Assembly: GCA_023488565.1 (NCBI GenBank)
Contig: JAMDDZ010000088.1
Coordinates: 1-6,703 of the forward strand
Source: Bacillota bacterium
Lineage (GTDB): Bacteria; Bacillota; Sulfobacillia; Sulfobacillales; Sulfobacillaceae
DNA length: 6,703 nucleotides
Direction: 5' to 3'
A program made the position numbers and the translations under genes. The notes below the pieces were generated by a model. That model did no database searches and was not told the origin of the DNA. It worked only from the letters and a program-made list of their open reading frames with translations. Shown here in pieces: positions 5,795-6,703 of the stretch (its first letter is position 1; the number at the start of each line of letters is the position of its first letter).

Positions 5795-6703
5795 TTACCA
5801 CCAGGCCAACAATGCCCCCAAAATAGAAAATACCCAAAACACCGATACCACGCGTTCTTCCGGCCACCCGCCCAGTTCAAAGTGATGATGGATAGGACTC
5901 ATGCGAAACACTCGTTTCCCAGTGAGTTTGAAGCCAATCACTTGAATAATGACCGAAAGAGTTTCCACGACAAACAAAATTCCTATTAAGGGCAGCAATA
6001 AAGTGGTTTGACTCACGATGGCCAACCCGGCCAGCGCCGCTCCCAATGCCAGTGAACCGGTGTCACCCATAAAAACGCGGGCAGGATGAATATTGTATCG
6101 CAGGAACCCCAATAAGCCGGCTGCCATGGCTATCCCCACCAAGGACACGGTGTTGTGGTGGAAAACGACACCCCAAAATGTAAAAAACATCATGGCAATG
6201 CCCGTGGCCCCGGCAGCCAGGCCGTCCAGCCCATCCGTGATATTCACCGCATTGCCACTTCCCAAGATGGCCAATACCGACAACGGTCCAAACCACCATT
6301 TTAGACTGATCGTCCCCAACCCAAAAGGCAGCACATAATTTTGGCCCAAGTGCAGCACTTGGCCCACGACCCAGGTGAACCCCACTGCCAGGATAATTTG
6401 CAACAAAAGTTTTTCTCGGGCGCGAAGTCCCAACGGACGTTTTAACACCACCTTCAGGAAATCATCGGCAAACCCCACCAATCCAAACCCCCAGATGATA
6501 AAGACCAGTGCCCAAGCCTCCAGACTTTGCCGATCAAAGATTGCCACTACCACCGGCAGAGGCAGTAAGAATAAAATCCCCCCCATAAGGGGTGTTCCCT
6601 GTTTCTTTAAATGGGATTGCGGGCCTGTTTGTCGCACCATTTGCCCTAACTTTAGTCGGGTCAGCAGCGGAATCACCACAGGACCCATGCCAAAGGCCAT
6701 GGT
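5795..6703 (-). CDS. mraY: Phospho-MurNAc-pentapeptide transferase MraY, missing its extreme N-terminus
   Basis: Integral membrane enzyme that transfers phospho-MurNAc-pentapeptide to undecaprenyl phosphate, making lipid I. The 5' end lies beyond the window. The first visible Met (6700) is probably internal, since comparison with B. subtilis MraY suggests about 20 residues are missing. Counting from that Met: GPVVIPLLTRLKLGQ (6-20), GPQSHLKKQGTPLMGG (26-41), the catalytic GFADDFLKV (76-84) with Asp79-Asp80, NAVNITDGLDGLAAG (150-164), FMGDTGSLALG (210-220) with the third active-site Asp213, and PIHHHFELGGWPEERVV (269-285), the histidine motif that separates MraY from WecA-type relatives. The hydrophobic pattern fits about ten membrane segments, and the estimated full length near 320 is normal. 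ftsW follows 23 nt downstream; the murD gene that commonly separates them is absent. Confidence 0.98.
   Translation of the reverse strand, partial: TMAFGMGPVVIPLLTRLKLGQMVRQTGPQSHLKKQGTPLMGGILFLLPLPVVVAIFDRQSLEAWALVFIIWGFGLVGFADDFLKVVLKRPLGLRAREKLLLQIILAVGFTWVVGQVLHLGQNYVLPFGLGTISLKWWFGPLSVLAILGSGNAVNITDGLDGLAAGATGIAMMFFTFWGVVFHHNTVSLVGIAMAAGLLGFLRYNIHPARVFMGDTGSLALGAALAGLAIVSQTTLLLPLIGILFVVETLSVIIQVIGFKLTGKRVFRMSPIHHHFELGGWPEERVVSVFWVFSILGALLAWW

Noticed and set aside
5772..5867. ftsW extension to a GTG at 5867
   Set aside because: It would overlap mraY by 73 nt and adds residues foreign to FtsW; the ATG at 5771 has a well-spaced GGGAG.
1..6703. A previously undescribed system hidden in the window
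   Set aside because: Every long open stretch is explained by a recognised cell wall or division gene; no unexplained region above 75 nt remains.

Overview
The window is a continuous piece of a division and cell wall (dcw) cluster, read entirely from the minus strand. In transcription order, which is descending coordinates, it holds mraY (5' end outside the window), ftsW/spoVE, murG, murB, murA, a DUF881 membrane protein gene, sbp (DUF1290), and the first 33 codons of ftsA (continuing beyond position 1). Almost all of the 6.7 kb is coding. The gaps are 23, 55, 15, 22, 30 and 73 nt, and murB and murA overlap by 55 nt. I see no RNA genes, mobile elements, CRISPR arrays or convincing terminators.

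The order DUF881 - sbp - ftsA directly after the mur genes is the Bacillota pattern (compare Bacillus subtilis murG-murB-divIB-ylxW-ylxX-sbp-ftsA-ftsZ). murA placed after murB is seen in clostridia-like lineages. Moderate GC, strong purine-rich ribosome binding sites and GTG starts fit a Bacillota member. From overall feel I would guess the Sulfobacillus/Symbiobacterium side of the phylum, but the species cannot be fixed from this sequence.

How the genes work together: MurA and MurB make UDP-MurNAc from UDP-GlcNAc in the cytoplasm. MraY loads the finished UDP-MurNAc-pentapeptide onto undecaprenyl phosphate (lipid I), and MurG adds GlcNAc (lipid II). The SEDS protein FtsW polymerises lipid II at the septum. 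DUF881, Sbp and FtsA belong to the membrane and septum side, with FtsA tethering FtsZ.

This is not an obvious new biological system. The points worth a second look are modest. murD, murC and divIB/ftsQ are missing from the places where relatives carry them. The murB C-terminal tail is overprinted on the murA ribosome binding site and start. A possible internal promoter with an 11-bp-period direct repeat sits exactly at the murA/DUF881 junction. Several start codons (murG, DUF881, sbp) also differ in strength from what the longest reading frame suggests.
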